Shown here one piece after another: positions 26,801-33,756 of a DNA stretch of 35,608 nt. This DNA is from Planctomycetota bacterium (GTDB lineage Bacteria > Planctomycetota > Planctomycetia > Gemmatales > Gemmataceae). Location: positions 1 through 35,608 of the forward strand of contig VGXS01000034.1 in the NCBI GenBank assembly GCA_016873225.1, in the 5' to 3' direction. The stretch's first letter is position 1; the number at the start of each line of letters is the position of its first letter. Both the position numbers and the translations under genes were made by a program. The notes under the pieces are model-generated. The model did not search any database, had not been told where the DNA came from, and saw nothing but the letters and a program-made list of their open reading frames with translations.

Positions 26801-27243
26801 TCGGCGATGGGGCCCAGCCCCTTCTCGCGGGCGGCGTGCGCCGGGCTGCGGCGCCGTTGGCGGAACGGCAGGGTGAGGTCGTCGAGCCGCTTGGGGCCCT
26901 CGGCCTGATGGATCGCCTCCTCGAGGCCGGGGGCGAGCTTGCCCTGCTGCGCGAGCCCGGCGATCAGGCTCTTCTTGCGCTCCTGGAAGGCGCGTATCGA
27001 GGCGGCCCTTCGCGCGATCTGCCTCACCGCCGGCTCGTCGAGCCCCATCGTGCGGTCCTTGCGGAAGCGCGCGATGAAGGGCACGGTGGCGCCCTCTTCG
27101 AGCATGCGCGCCACCGCCTCCACCTGCACCCGCTTGATCTGCAGGTCCTGGGCGATGCGTGAGAATTCGTTGCCCGGCTGTCCCGCTCGGGAGGGAACCT
27201 GACCCTCGGCGGGCGCCGCCACGGGCTCGGATGGCTGATCCAT
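23812..27243 (-). CDS. tex: Tex-like RNA-binding protein with Pro/Ala-rich insertions
   Basis: An 1143-residue relative of the transcription accessory factor Tex, which is normally about 720-780 residues. In order, counting from this start: Tex N-terminal helices (about 25-290, with VPFIARFRKDRTMGLDE), a Pro/Ala-rich insertion (about 293-375), a helical part with FLRDVASDALNRLL, a YqgF-like RNase H fold (from about 447, MGIDPGFRAGCRVAVID), a second Pro/Ala/Glu-rich insertion (about 530-640), the rest of YqgF (FCVVSEAG, SIARRLQDPL), the helix-hairpin-helix core (ISGLNPVLAREVI, REVPGIDQAKF), an S1 domain (about 898-968) and an Arg/Gly/Pro-rich tail. ATG 27243 is preferred over the in-frame GTG at 27264. 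One insertion is encoded partly by a 13-base C-run. Fold assignment is firm; the effect of the insertions is unknown. Confidence 0.85.
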   Translation of the reverse strand: MDQPSEPVAAPAEGQVPSRAGQPGNEFSRIAQDLQIKRVQVEAVARMLEEGATVPFIARFRKDRTMGLDEPAVRQIARRAASIRAFQERKKSLIAGLAQQGKLAPGLEEAIHQAEGPKRLDDLTLPFRQRRRSPAHAAREKGLGPIAEAIWLADPALTSLDAVLGLWADPDLKLEGEARAAAVKAVRDGVIHILAEVVADTADIRSILRDILWGGGRLTTARHPALADGQGNEFKEFFSQTEYLRLFPSQKSQQLFRAEKANAVMVRFEWDHEAAARVVRDFFPLHEPENRPAPSYQGGDRGLAPPAAAPAEAPAPAPEVPGADPATVAADPVAVAAENPPPPEPAAAAPTTPAPQPPAPIRERGSVLPPFAIQPVPPRGPRPDLLEQHPHADFLRDVASDALNRLLIPAIEREARRELGQRAEELAAAALGRNLFNRLMAPPFPGKRIMGIDPGFRAGCRVAVIDERGRPLEYATIQPHAPHDRTAEAKLKLEELLRKFEVDLIAIGNSNACRPTEFLLSDLLAMFGRRRRGEPEPVAPTPAPAPANAPPEPSEPAPEAPAPAEAMAPRAEAPAASESSPAEVAPPAGETPAAAAEETPLVFAPAEERVEKPAAPEPALANLPPPVPPVDLSGLSEPKEHLSFCVVSEAGTPDPEDELRGVEAGLRLAVSIARRLQDPLVELSRIEPQQLASASYPFDTNSRVLRDVLADTIESAVGAAGADLNHANLNLLGRISGLNPVLAREVIARKGGLPGQKFSSREQLREVPGIDQAKFDLAAGFLKVEGGSEPLDGTWVHPEQYAVARRVLTAAAVDPSDLSKAELRDAVAAKLGQLDLGALHDSLRQAAHSGELACALPSPASLADMVGALARPGRDPRLDHDAPVLRQTVQTIDKLAPGMELRGTVLNVVEFGCFIDIGMREAGLVHISQLANRFVRNPFEYIAVGDLVRVWVLSVDRERSRVSLTMIAPGSERPRGERQPAEPQQARPPRPPRGEGPPRGERGPRREGGRGPGPDRGQGDDRRPRRPDDRRRPDGAGGRTPPERPKSALPPRGKTRKEMDSPRGRRDGNKITPDAAQSPEAATPASAPGPRKNPRPETAKPQISEEALAGRNPLGSFAELAAFLNAKTKPGETPGQAPQEPAG
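26215..26227 (-). repeat. 13-base homopolymer (C-run in the tex reading frame)
   Basis: Thirteen consecutive G on the plus strand, read as AAC CCC CCC CCC CCC in the minus-strand gene (Asn followed by four Pro). It lies inside the first Pro/Ala-rich insertion. Runs of this length are prone to slippage; any change not divisible by three would truncate the protein. Confidence 0.9.
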
Positions 27244-27381
27244 GGATCGTCTCGATTGACGCACCGGCAGGAAAATGGGACGGACCGGTACCGCCTGTTT
27301 CCCCGTGCCAACTGCGAGGTTTAGGCTAGGGATCGATACGGATGGCCGTCAAGGACGAGGGTTGACGGCGTCGGGAATTGG

Positions 27382-27391
27382 ATGTATACAT
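27382..27391. promoter_or_regulatory. Palindrome just upstream of dinB, candidate operator or -10 region
   Basis: ATGTATACAT is a perfect 10-base palindrome 6 bases before the dinB start codon, and the only AT-rich patch in the gap between tex and dinB. It could be a repressor site or simply an AT-rich start region. It does not match the standard LexA boxes of Escherichia coli or Bacillus. Confidence 0.3.
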
Positions 27392-27397
27392 TTGTTC

Positions 27398-28657
27398 ATG
27401 AAGACTCGCCCCATCATCCATCTCGATGTCGACGCCTTCTTCGCTTCCATCGAGCAGCGCGACGACGCCTCGCTGCGCGGCAAGCCGGTTGCCGTCGGCA
27501 CCGGCGTGGTTGCCAGCTGCAGCTACGAGGCCAAGAGGCGCGGCGTGCGCACCGCCATGAGCCTCAGCCATGCCCGGCGCGTCTGTCCCGAACTCCGCGT
27601 CGTTCCCGGCGACTACCGCCGCTACGAGCAGGCCGGCAAGAGCATCCTGCATATCTGCCATGAGAAGGTCGTGCGCGTCGAGGTCGCCGCCCTCGACGAC
27701 CTCTACCTGGCCCCCCCCGATTCCCCCATGCTCGACGACGCCGCCCGTTTGGCCGAGCAATTGAGGCTCAATGTCCGCGAGCGGACCGGCTTGCTGGTTT
27801 CCGCGGGAGTCGGCCGCGGCCGCTTCATCGCCTCGGTGGCCACCCACGCCGCCAAGGACCGCCGCGTGGAGCAGTTGCGGTCGCTCGACCGCCTTCCGGC
27901 CGAACTGCCCATGTCGCCGCTGGTGGTGGCTCCCCAGGATGGCGAGGCGGCGTTCCTGGCCCCTTTTTCCTCCGGGTTGCTTCCCGGGGCCGGTTCGGCC
28001 CGGGGCGCCCGTCTTGCCGAACTGGGACTGGAGCGGCTGGGCGAGGTGGCTGCCGCGCCCCGCCACCTGCTCGCCGGCCTTTTCGGCGACATGGGAGCCC
28101 GCTGGCACGACCTGTCCCGTGGCATCGACCATTCCACCCTGCGAATCGACAAGCCCCCGCTGACGATCAGCCGGCGCTCCAGCTTCGACCCGCCCACCGC
28201 CGACCCCCCATTTTTGCGCGGCATGCTGGATTACCTGCTGGCGCGGGCGGCGCTTGAGGCTCGCGGCCGGGGCCTCGCGGCCGGCCTGGCGCGCCTTCAC
28301 CTGCGCTACGGCGACTTTTCCTCCGCCGAGGCCTCGCGCCGGTTCGATCCGCCGGTCGACGACGACGCCATCTTGGGCGAGGCGCTGCGGGAAGCCTTGG
28401 AGAAGCTGTCCGGCCGCCGCATGCCGCTGCGCCTCGTGGGGGTGGAACTCGGGCGCTTGACGGCCTCCCCGGCCCAGGCGTCGCTGTTTCCCGACCCTGA
28501 TGCCGAGCGCCGCCGCCGGTTGCTCCAGTCCACCGACGCGATCCGCGAAAGGTTCGGCTTCCGGGCCGTGCGCCCCGGCACGACCCTGGCCCTGGACCAA
28601 CGGCTCGACCACGACCGCGACGGCTACCGCCTGCGAACCCCGTGCCTGACGCGCTAG
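27398..28657 (+). CDS. dinB: DinB-family (Y-family) DNA polymerase, Pol IV-like
   Basis: A 419-residue lesion-bypass polymerase. HLDVDAFFASIEQ (8-20) gives the first metal-binding Asp10 and the FF steric-gate region. CSYEAKRRGVRTAM (41-54) contacts the nucleotide. The second catalytic motif, usually S-x-D-E-x-Y-L-D, reads ALDDLYLAPP, so the conserved Glu is Asp101. The next conserved segment, normally G-x-x-x-N-K-x-x-A-K, reads GVGRGRFIAS, so this is a divergent member. A little-finger domain follows, and QASLF near the C-terminus is a good sliding-clamp binding motif. The frame is open from 27275. I chose ATG 27398 because the conserved domain starts there. Its stop codon overlaps the stop of the convergent lipid-kinase gene. 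Confidence 0.85.
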   Translation: MKTRPIIHLDVDAFFASIEQRDDASLRGKPVAVGTGVVASCSYEAKRRGVRTAMSLSHARRVCPELRVVPGDYRRYEQAGKSILHICHEKVVRVEVAALDDLYLAPPDSPMLDDAARLAEQLRLNVRERTGLLVSAGVGRGRFIASVATHAAKDRRVEQLRSLDRLPAELPMSPLVVAPQDGEAAFLAPFSSGLLPGAGSARGARLAELGLERLGEVAAAPRHLLAGLFGDMGARWHDLSRGIDHSTLRIDKPPLTISRRSSFDPPTADPPFLRGMLDYLLARAALEARGRGLAAGLARLHLRYGDFSSAEASRRFDPPVDDDAILGEALREALEKLSGRRMPLRLVGVELGRLTASPAQASLFPDPDAERRRRLLQSTDAIRERFGFRAVRPGTTLALDQRLDHDRDGYRLRTPCLTR

Positions 28658-29574
28658 CCTCCCCGAAAGCCGGGGCCGGAAAGCGCCGACAATTTCCCGG
28701 GCAACAGCTCGAACACGAAATCCCGCGCGCCGTCGCCCGGTTCACAGAGCATCTCGCCGTCGGCGTGCGCCGCCACGGGCCCGTCGGCCGTCACGCGCAC
28801 GGCCCGTCCGGTTCCTTGCCACACCTTGGGGTGGGCCACTTCCCGGCCCATGGCCAGCCAAGGCAGCAATCCGGCCACCTCCCAGCCCGACAGGTTGCCC
28901 GCCTCGACGACATCGAAAAGCCCGTCATCCAGCCGGGCGCGCGGCGCCAGGGTGAAGTTTCCCTCGCGGTGTCCCAGCGCCACGGAAACCGTCATGAGGG
29001 GACGGGCCGGCCGGCACGCCCCGTCCACCTCAACCTGCCAGTCGCCATGCGAACGGGCCGCGCCAAGGGCCCGCCAAACCGCCAGGCCATAGAGCATGAG
29101 GCCCCTGAGCCGGGTGATTCTCCTCGATTCGACCGTCACCTGGCCGTTGAAGCCGACGCCGGCGCCATTGATGAACCACCGGGCCCGGCCCGACCAGCTC
29201 ACCCGGCCGACATCAACCCGCCTGACCGCGGGGATGAAGCGGCGCGCTTGCCACCAACCCGGCGCCAGTCCCAGCGCCATGGCGTAGTCGTTCGCCGAAC
29301 CCAGGGGCAGCACGGCGAGGGTGGCGTCCCGGCCGGAATCAAGGATGCCGCCGGCGACCTCATGGGCCGTGCCGTCCCCGCCCGCGGCGCCGATGACGGG
29401 CCAACCGTCGATGGCGGCTTGCCGGGCCAGTTCGCGCGCGTGGCCGGCGTGGCGGGTCGGTTCGTATCGGTCTCCCGAACCGAGCGCCCGCTTGAGGCCG
29501 GCGACGGCGCCCCGGAACCGACCCCTGCCCGCATTCTCGTGCGCGACCACGAAGATGGGCCCCACATGATCCAT
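28654..29574 (-). CDS. Diacylglycerol kinase-family lipid kinase
   Basis: A 306-residue soluble enzyme of the DAGK catalytic (DgkB/YegS) family, which phosphorylates diacylglycerol or related lipids using ATP. The nucleotide motif GGDGT is at residues 65-69 (GAAGGDGTAHEVAGG). LPLGSANDYAMAL follows, replacing the common GTGND with GSAND. The second domain has NGAGVGFNGQV and the acidic signature ARLDDGLFDVVEAG, plus HADGEML near the C-terminus. Length is normal. The precise lipid substrate is unknown. The gene is divergent from the SIMPL-domain gene (140-base gap), and its stop overlaps that of dinB. Confidence 0.88.
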   Translation of the reverse strand: MDHVGPIFVVAHENAGRGRFRGAVAGLKRALGSGDRYEPTRHAGHARELARQAAIDGWPVIGAAGGDGTAHEVAGGILDSGRDATLAVLPLGSANDYAMALGLAPGWWQARRFIPAVRRVDVGRVSWSGRARWFINGAGVGFNGQVTVESRRITRLRGLMLYGLAVWRALGAARSHGDWQVEVDGACRPARPLMTVSVALGHREGNFTLAPRARLDDGLFDVVEAGNLSGWEVAGLLPWLAMGREVAHPKVWQGTGRAVRVTADGPVAAHADGEMLCEPGDGARDFVFELLPGKLSALSGPGFRGG

Positions 29575-29714
29575 GCCACGCCACCCCGGCGCGCGGGCAC
29601 CTCCCCGCCTTAAAATCGGTGCCCGGCCCTTGATGACATACGGAACCCGGCGATCATGACAGGGCGTCTCGAGCGGACTGTCCGCGGAAGTCGACGCGCG
29701 GAGGGTGATCCATC

Positions 29715-30422
29715 ATGGTGGTGTCGTTGCTGATGGCGGTCCTGATGCCTTGCGCCCAGGGCCAGCAGGCCCCGCCCCTCATCACGGTGACAGGCCACGC
29801 CGAGGTGAGGGTGGCGCCCGACCTGGCCGACTTGCACTTCGAGGTGGAGATGCGGGGAAACAAGCTCAAGGAGGTCCTGGCCGAGCATGGTGAGAAAACG
29901 AAGGTGATCCTCGCCGCCCTGAAGGCCGGGGGAATCGACGAGGGCGACCTGCAGACATCCCAGGTGATCATCACCCCCGTCTACCGCAACGAGCGGGACG
30001 GCCGCGAGGAATCAACGGTGGTCTCCCACTACCGCGTGGGCCAGTCGGTGCAGGCCACGCTCCGCGACATCCGCAAGGTCGCCGAGGTGACCGCCAAGGC
30101 GATCGAGGCGGGCGCCAACCACGTGGGGCAGGTTCAATTGCGCTCGTCCCGCCGGCGCAAGCACATGGACGACGCGCGATTGTCAGCCGTCAAGGCGGCG
30201 CGGGAGAAGGCCGTCGCCATGGCGACCGAACTGGGCGCCAAGGTGGGCAAGCCTTACTCGATCCAGGAAATCAGGTTTTCCGGCTATCCGGCCAACTTCG
30301 CCAACGCGCAGGCCCAGAACACCGTCCAGGACCAGGGGGGCGAGGCGGCGGGGGAGGGAACCTTCGAGCCTGGCAAGATCAGCATCCAGGCCACCGTGTC
30401 GGTGGCCTTTTTCCTGGAGTAG
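29715..30422 (+). CDS. Exported SIMPL-domain (DUF541) protein
   Basis: A 235-residue protein with a short signal peptide (MVVSLLMAVLMPCAQGQQ), then a SIMPL domain. It starts ITVTGHAEVRVAPDLADLHFEVEM and continues with GIDEGDLQTSQVIITPVY, a YRVGQSVQATLRDI segment and DDARLSAVKAAREKAVAMATELGAKVG, all typical of the family. SIMPL proteins are found in the periplasm or on membranes; no single function is established. GGAGG lies about 10 bases before the ATG at 29715. It is the first gene of a tight plus-strand cluster; truB begins 6 bases after its stop. Confidence 0.85.
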   Translation: MVVSLLMAVLMPCAQGQQAPPLITVTGHAEVRVAPDLADLHFEVEMRGNKLKEVLAEHGEKTKVILAALKAGGIDEGDLQTSQVIITPVYRNERDGREESTVVSHYRVGQSVQATLRDIRKVAEVTAKAIEAGANHVGQVQLRSSRRRKHMDDARLSAVKAAREKAVAMATELGAKVGKPYSIQEIRFSGYPANFANAQAQNTVQDQGGEAAGEGTFEPGKISIQATVSVAFFLE

Positions 30423-30428
30423 CCGCGG

Positions 30429-31352
30429 ATGTCGCCCGGAGAGTCCCTCGATGGCGTTCTGGTTCTCGACAAGCCCGGGGGCATGACCTCGCGGTTGGCG
30501 CTGAACATCGTTTTCGCGAGGTTGAAAAGCCGCTCGCCCCTGGGCCATGCCGGCACGCTCGACCCGATGGCGACGGGGGTGCTGGTGGCCTGCCTGGGGC
30601 GGACCACCCGGCTGGTCGAGTGCATCCAGGAGTTGCCCAAGACCTACGCCGCGGAAATCCGCTTCGGCTTCACCAGCACCACCGACGACGCCGACGGCGA
30701 GGTTTCCCCGGCGGCGGAAATCACGCCCCCGGAGGAATCGGGGTTCGTTGGCATGATTGGGCGCTTTACGGGAGTCATCGCCCAGAGGCCGCCGCGTTAT
30801 TCCGCCGTGCGCGTAGCCGGCCGCCGGGCGCACAAGATCGCCCGCGCCGGCGCCGAGCCGGATCTTTCGCCCCGGCAGGTGAAGGTCGAATCCATCACCT
30901 TGCTTGAATACCAGTGGCCAATCGCGAGAATCCGGGTGGTTTGCGGGAAGGGCACCTACATCCGGTCGCTGGCCCGCGACATCGGCGAGGCCCTTGGAAC
31001 GGGCGGGTACATCACCGCTCTCAGGCGCGAGTCCATCGGGCCGTTCAACTTGGAGACGGCCCTGCCGCGGGACGAGTGGGAACGGGAAAAGCTCCGCGCG
31101 GCCATCAGGGGTAGGGAAGTCGCGGTGGCGGCGCTTCCCAGGATTGAACTTCCGCTGTCCGTCGCCGACAGCCTCTGTCATGGGCGGCCCCAGGAGGCCC
31201 GGCCTGAATGGCCCATGCGCGTCGACATGGCCGTGTTCGATTCCACCGGCCGCATGCGCGCCGTGGCCAATGTCAGCGAGGGCATGCTTCGGCCCCAGAA
31301 GGTGTTCCACTCCGCCGACTCGGCCTCCCAACGGCGGGCGGGCGCGGAGTAG
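30429..31352 (+). CDS. truB: tRNA pseudouridine(55) synthase TruB
   Basis: A 307-residue enzyme that makes pseudouridine 55 in the T-loop of tRNAs. The N-terminus LDGVLVLDKPGGMTS and the catalytic motif GHAGTLDPMATGVL place the nucleophile at Asp45. KTYAAEIRFGFTSTTDDADG, RPPRYSAVRVAGRRAHKIARAG and CGKGTYIRSLARDIGEALGTGG are the other conserved motifs. A C-terminal extension of about 60 residues is present. It sits in a cluster with an upstream SIMPL gene (6-base gap) and a downstream peptidase gene, but not with the usual infB/rbfA/rpsO neighbours. Confidence 0.96.
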   Translation: MSPGESLDGVLVLDKPGGMTSRLALNIVFARLKSRSPLGHAGTLDPMATGVLVACLGRTTRLVECIQELPKTYAAEIRFGFTSTTDDADGEVSPAAEITPPEESGFVGMIGRFTGVIAQRPPRYSAVRVAGRRAHKIARAGAEPDLSPRQVKVESITLLEYQWPIARIRVVCGKGTYIRSLARDIGEALGTGGYITALRRESIGPFNLETALPRDEWEREKLRAAIRGREVAVAALPRIELPLSVADSLCHGRPQEARPEWPMRVDMAVFDSTGRMRAVANVSEGMLRPQKVFHSADSASQRRAGAE

Positions 31353-31380
31353 GATTGGGATGTCTCACGGAGGCCGCGCG

Positions 31381-32364
31381 ATGCTGACCAGGTGGACATG
31401 GGGAATCGTGGCGCTGGCGCTCGTGGCGTTGGGCGCGGTCGTCTGGCGGCAGTGGCCCGGGGAAGGCCGGGCCGACTCCTTCGCGCAGGACCGGGTTCCC
31501 GCCGCCCCCCAGCAGGTGCCGTTCGACCCGACCCGCGCCCTCAAGGACATCGCCGCCATTTGCGCCATCGGCACGCGGGTGAGCGGTTCGGCCGGCATGC
31601 TCAAGCAGCAGGAGATGCTCGAGAGGCACTTCAAGGCCCAGGGCCTTGAAGTCTCCTTCCAGAGGTTCCAGGCCACCCGGAAGAGCACGAGGACGACCGT
31701 GGACATGGCCAACCTCGTGGCCCGCATCAATCCGGAAAATCCCGTCAGGGTGGTCATCTGCACGCACTACGACACCCGCCCGAGGGCCGACCAGGAACTC
31801 GACCGGGCCAAGCGCGACGCCCCGTTCCTCAGCGCCAACGACGGCGCCTCCGGCGTGGCCTTCCTGATGGAACTGGCCCGGCACGCCAAGGCCATCAAGT
31901 GCGCCCACGGGATCGACCTCGTCTGCTTCGACGGCGAGGAGTTCGTCCTGGAACAGGAAGACGAGTACTTCCATGGCAGTCGTCACTTCGCCACCCGGGC
32001 CCGCCTCGACGCCCAGCGTGGCGTGAAATACCGCTGCGCCGTGCTTTTGGACATGATCGCCGGCAAGAACCCGAGGTTCCCCGTCGAGCAGAACTCCTGG
32101 TTCATGGCGCCACGCCTCGTCGAGGAGATTTATTCGACGGCCATCGAACTCAAGGCGGCCTCGTTCCAGGCCAACCGGTACTCCTCCACCCCCGTCGAGG
32201 ACGACCATGTCCCCCTCAACAAGGGAGGCATCCCGGCGATCGACATCATCGACTTCGACTATCCGCACTGGCACCGGACGACCGACACGCCCGAGAACTG
32301 CCACCCCGAGGGACTCGACCAGGTGGCCCGCGTGCTGGTTGCCTGGCTTGGCCGCATCCGCTGA
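31381..32364 (+). CDS. M28-family peptidase, glutaminyl-peptide cyclotransferase-like
   Basis: A 327-residue protein with an N-terminal signal anchor (about 6-23) and an M28-type zinc hydrolase domain. VICTHYDTRP (126-134), SANDGASGVAF (Asp154), CFDGEEF (Glu186/Glu187), VEDDHVPLNKGGIPAID (272-288) and the closing PHWHRTTDTPENC (His298) closely follow the animal glutaminyl-cyclase pattern, including the DDHxP motif and the single-zinc Asp-Glu-His set. It may therefore cyclise N-terminal Gln of exported proteins rather than act as an aminopeptidase. The frame is open upstream to 30904. I chose ATG 31381 because GGAGG lies 7 bases upstream and a membrane anchor follows. The gap after truB is 28 bases. 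Confidence 0.82.
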   Translation: MLTRWTWGIVALALVALGAVVWRQWPGEGRADSFAQDRVPAAPQQVPFDPTRALKDIAAICAIGTRVSGSAGMLKQQEMLERHFKAQGLEVSFQRFQATRKSTRTTVDMANLVARINPENPVRVVICTHYDTRPRADQELDRAKRDAPFLSANDGASGVAFLMELARHAKAIKCAHGIDLVCFDGEEFVLEQEDEYFHGSRHFATRARLDAQRGVKYRCAVLLDMIAGKNPRFPVEQNSWFMAPRLVEEIYSTAIELKAASFQANRYSSTPVEDDHVPLNKGGIPAIDIIDFDYPHWHRTTDTPENCHPEGLDQVARVLVAWLGRIR

Positions 32365-32386
32365 CCCACCGGCCCGGAGGCCGACC

Positions 32387-32863
32387 ATGACGACCGGGCA
32401 GCAGGTTTTCGGCTTGGCTTTGGTGGCGGGGATGGCGCTCATCGGCCTGTGGACGGCATGGAGGCAGGGTTCCGTCGTCGCCGCGGAACCGGGCGACACG
32501 CCCGAGTCGGCGTTTTTCCGCGCCCAGGCTGTCCGCCGCATGGTCATCGGCCTGCTCCTGACGGTGCTCGGAACCATGCTCGGCTTCGCGATGATCCTGC
32601 TGGAGGAACCCGCCCAGGTCATCGCCGACATGCGCGACGAGGCCGACAGGTGGGGCATCCTCTTCCACCTCGATGACAGCCAGGAGAGGTTCGCCGCCTT
32701 CTATGGCGGGTTCTGGCTGGCCTTTTTTCTTGTCTTCTTCCTGCTCCTGGCGTTCTTGGCATGGGATGTCTGGAAGCTGCGGTCCTTCCGGCTCGGACTC
32801 AGGCGTGGAATCCTCGAGGAGAAGCGCCGGATGGCTTCCGGCCGCGGCGGGGCGGCGGGCTGA
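32387..32863 (+). CDS. Small membrane protein of unknown function
   Basis: A 158-residue protein with three hydrophobic segments (about 5-24, 52-72 and 105-127) and a basic C-terminal tail (RSFRLGLRRGILEEKRR). The segment between helices 2 and 3 is acidic and polar. No family was recognised. The frame is open upstream inside the peptidase gene. ATG 32387 is chosen because GGAGG ends 6 bases before it and it follows the peptidase stop by 22 bases. The next gene begins 8 bases after its stop, so it belongs to the same operon. Confidence 0.7.
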   Translation: MTTGQQVFGLALVAGMALIGLWTAWRQGSVVAAEPGDTPESAFFRAQAVRRMVIGLLLTVLGTMLGFAMILLEEPAQVIADMRDEADRWGILFHLDDSQERFAAFYGGFWLAFFLVFFLLLAFLAWDVWKLRSFRLGLRRGILEEKRRMASGRGGAAG

Positions 32864-32871
32864 GGGCTTCC

Positions 32872-33699
32872 ATGCTTCCCGGATACAACACCAACGGTTT
32901 CGCCCACCACAGGCTCGATGACGCCGTCGACATCCTCGCCGGGCTGGGATACCGCTCCATCGCCCTCACCCTCGACTTCCAGGCCATCCTTCCGGGCGAA
33001 CCCCCCGCCAGAATTGAAGCCCTACGGTCCCGCCTCGATCGGCATGGCCTTGGCTCGGTCATCGAGACGGGGGCGCGCTTCGTCCTCGACCCGCGGCGCA
33101 AGCACCAGCCCACGCTCCTCGATCCCGACCCGGCGATGCGCGGCGTCAGGAGGCGTTTCCTCGAGGATTCCATCGGAATCGGCCGGGCGCTCGGTTCCGG
33201 GGCCATCAGCTTCTGGTCGGGCGCCGCGCCGCCCGGGGAATCCGGCGAAACCTTGATGGACCGGCTCTCCGGGGAATGCCGCCGGCTGGCCGACCACGCC
33301 GCCGACATGGGCCAGAGGCTCGCCTTCGAGCCCGAGCCGGGCATGTTCGTCGATACCATGGCGCGCTACGCGGAACTGGCGGCGCGGGTGAACCACCCGG
33401 CCTTCGGCCTCACCCTCGATGTCGGCCATCTCCTGTGCCTTGGTGAGACGCCTGTAGCGCCTCACGCCCTCAGGTGGCGCGACAGGCTCTGGAACATCCA
33501 CATCGAGGACATGCGCCGGGGAGTCCACGACCACCTTCCCTTTGGCGAAGGGGAGATGGATTTCAGCGAGGTGTTCAGCGGGTTGCGCGTCGCGGGATAC
33601 CAAGGCGGCCTGCATGTGGAACTCAGCCGCCACTCCCACGACGCCGTTGAGACCGCCCGCCGCTCGATGGCCTTTTTGAACTCGCTGAAGCGGGCCTGA
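32872..33699 (+). CDS. Sugar phosphate isomerase/epimerase-like TIM-barrel protein
   Basis: A 275-residue protein of the xylose isomerase-like TIM-barrel superfamily. It starts MLPGYNTNGFAHHRLDDAVDILAGLGYRS. Likely metal ligands are Glu in LAFEPEPGMF, Asp and His in LTLDVGHLLCLGE, His in NIHIEDM and Glu in LHVELSRHSHD, the usual E-D-H-E arrangement. Substrate is unknown; members act on sugars, inosose-type cyclitols or related compounds. ATG 32872 is preferred: GAGGG lies 6 bases upstream, overlapping the stop of the preceding gene. It is the last gene of the 29715-33699 cluster. Confidence 0.82.
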   Translation: MLPGYNTNGFAHHRLDDAVDILAGLGYRSIALTLDFQAILPGEPPARIEALRSRLDRHGLGSVIETGARFVLDPRRKHQPTLLDPDPAMRGVRRRFLEDSIGIGRALGSGAISFWSGAAPPGESGETLMDRLSGECRRLADHAADMGQRLAFEPEPGMFVDTMARYAELAARVNHPAFGLTLDVGHLLCLGETPVAPHALRWRDRLWNIHIEDMRRGVHDHLPFGEGEMDFSEVFSGLRVAGYQGGLHVELSRHSHDAVETARRSMAFLNSLKRA

Positions 33700-33708
33700 A
33701 AACGAGGC

Positions 33709-33729
33709 GGCCCCGGGAAACCCGGGGCC
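33709..33729. terminator. GC-rich hairpin between convergent genes, possible bidirectional terminator
   Basis: A perfect 9-bp stem GGCCCCGGG / CCCGGGGCC with an AAA loop, in the 57-base gap between the convergent TIM-barrel and S1 genes. There is no T-run on either side, so it is a weak intrinsic terminator at best. Confidence 0.45.
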
Positions 33730-33756
33730 CGGCCAGATCGGGCGGAACCGTTTCCA

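Noticed and set aside
25070..26908. A 612-codon Ser/Gly/Ala-rich open frame on the plus strand opposite tex
   Set aside because: It is the complement of the Pro/Ala-rich coding sequence of tex, which has clear domains. No start signal or domain supports the plus-strand frame.
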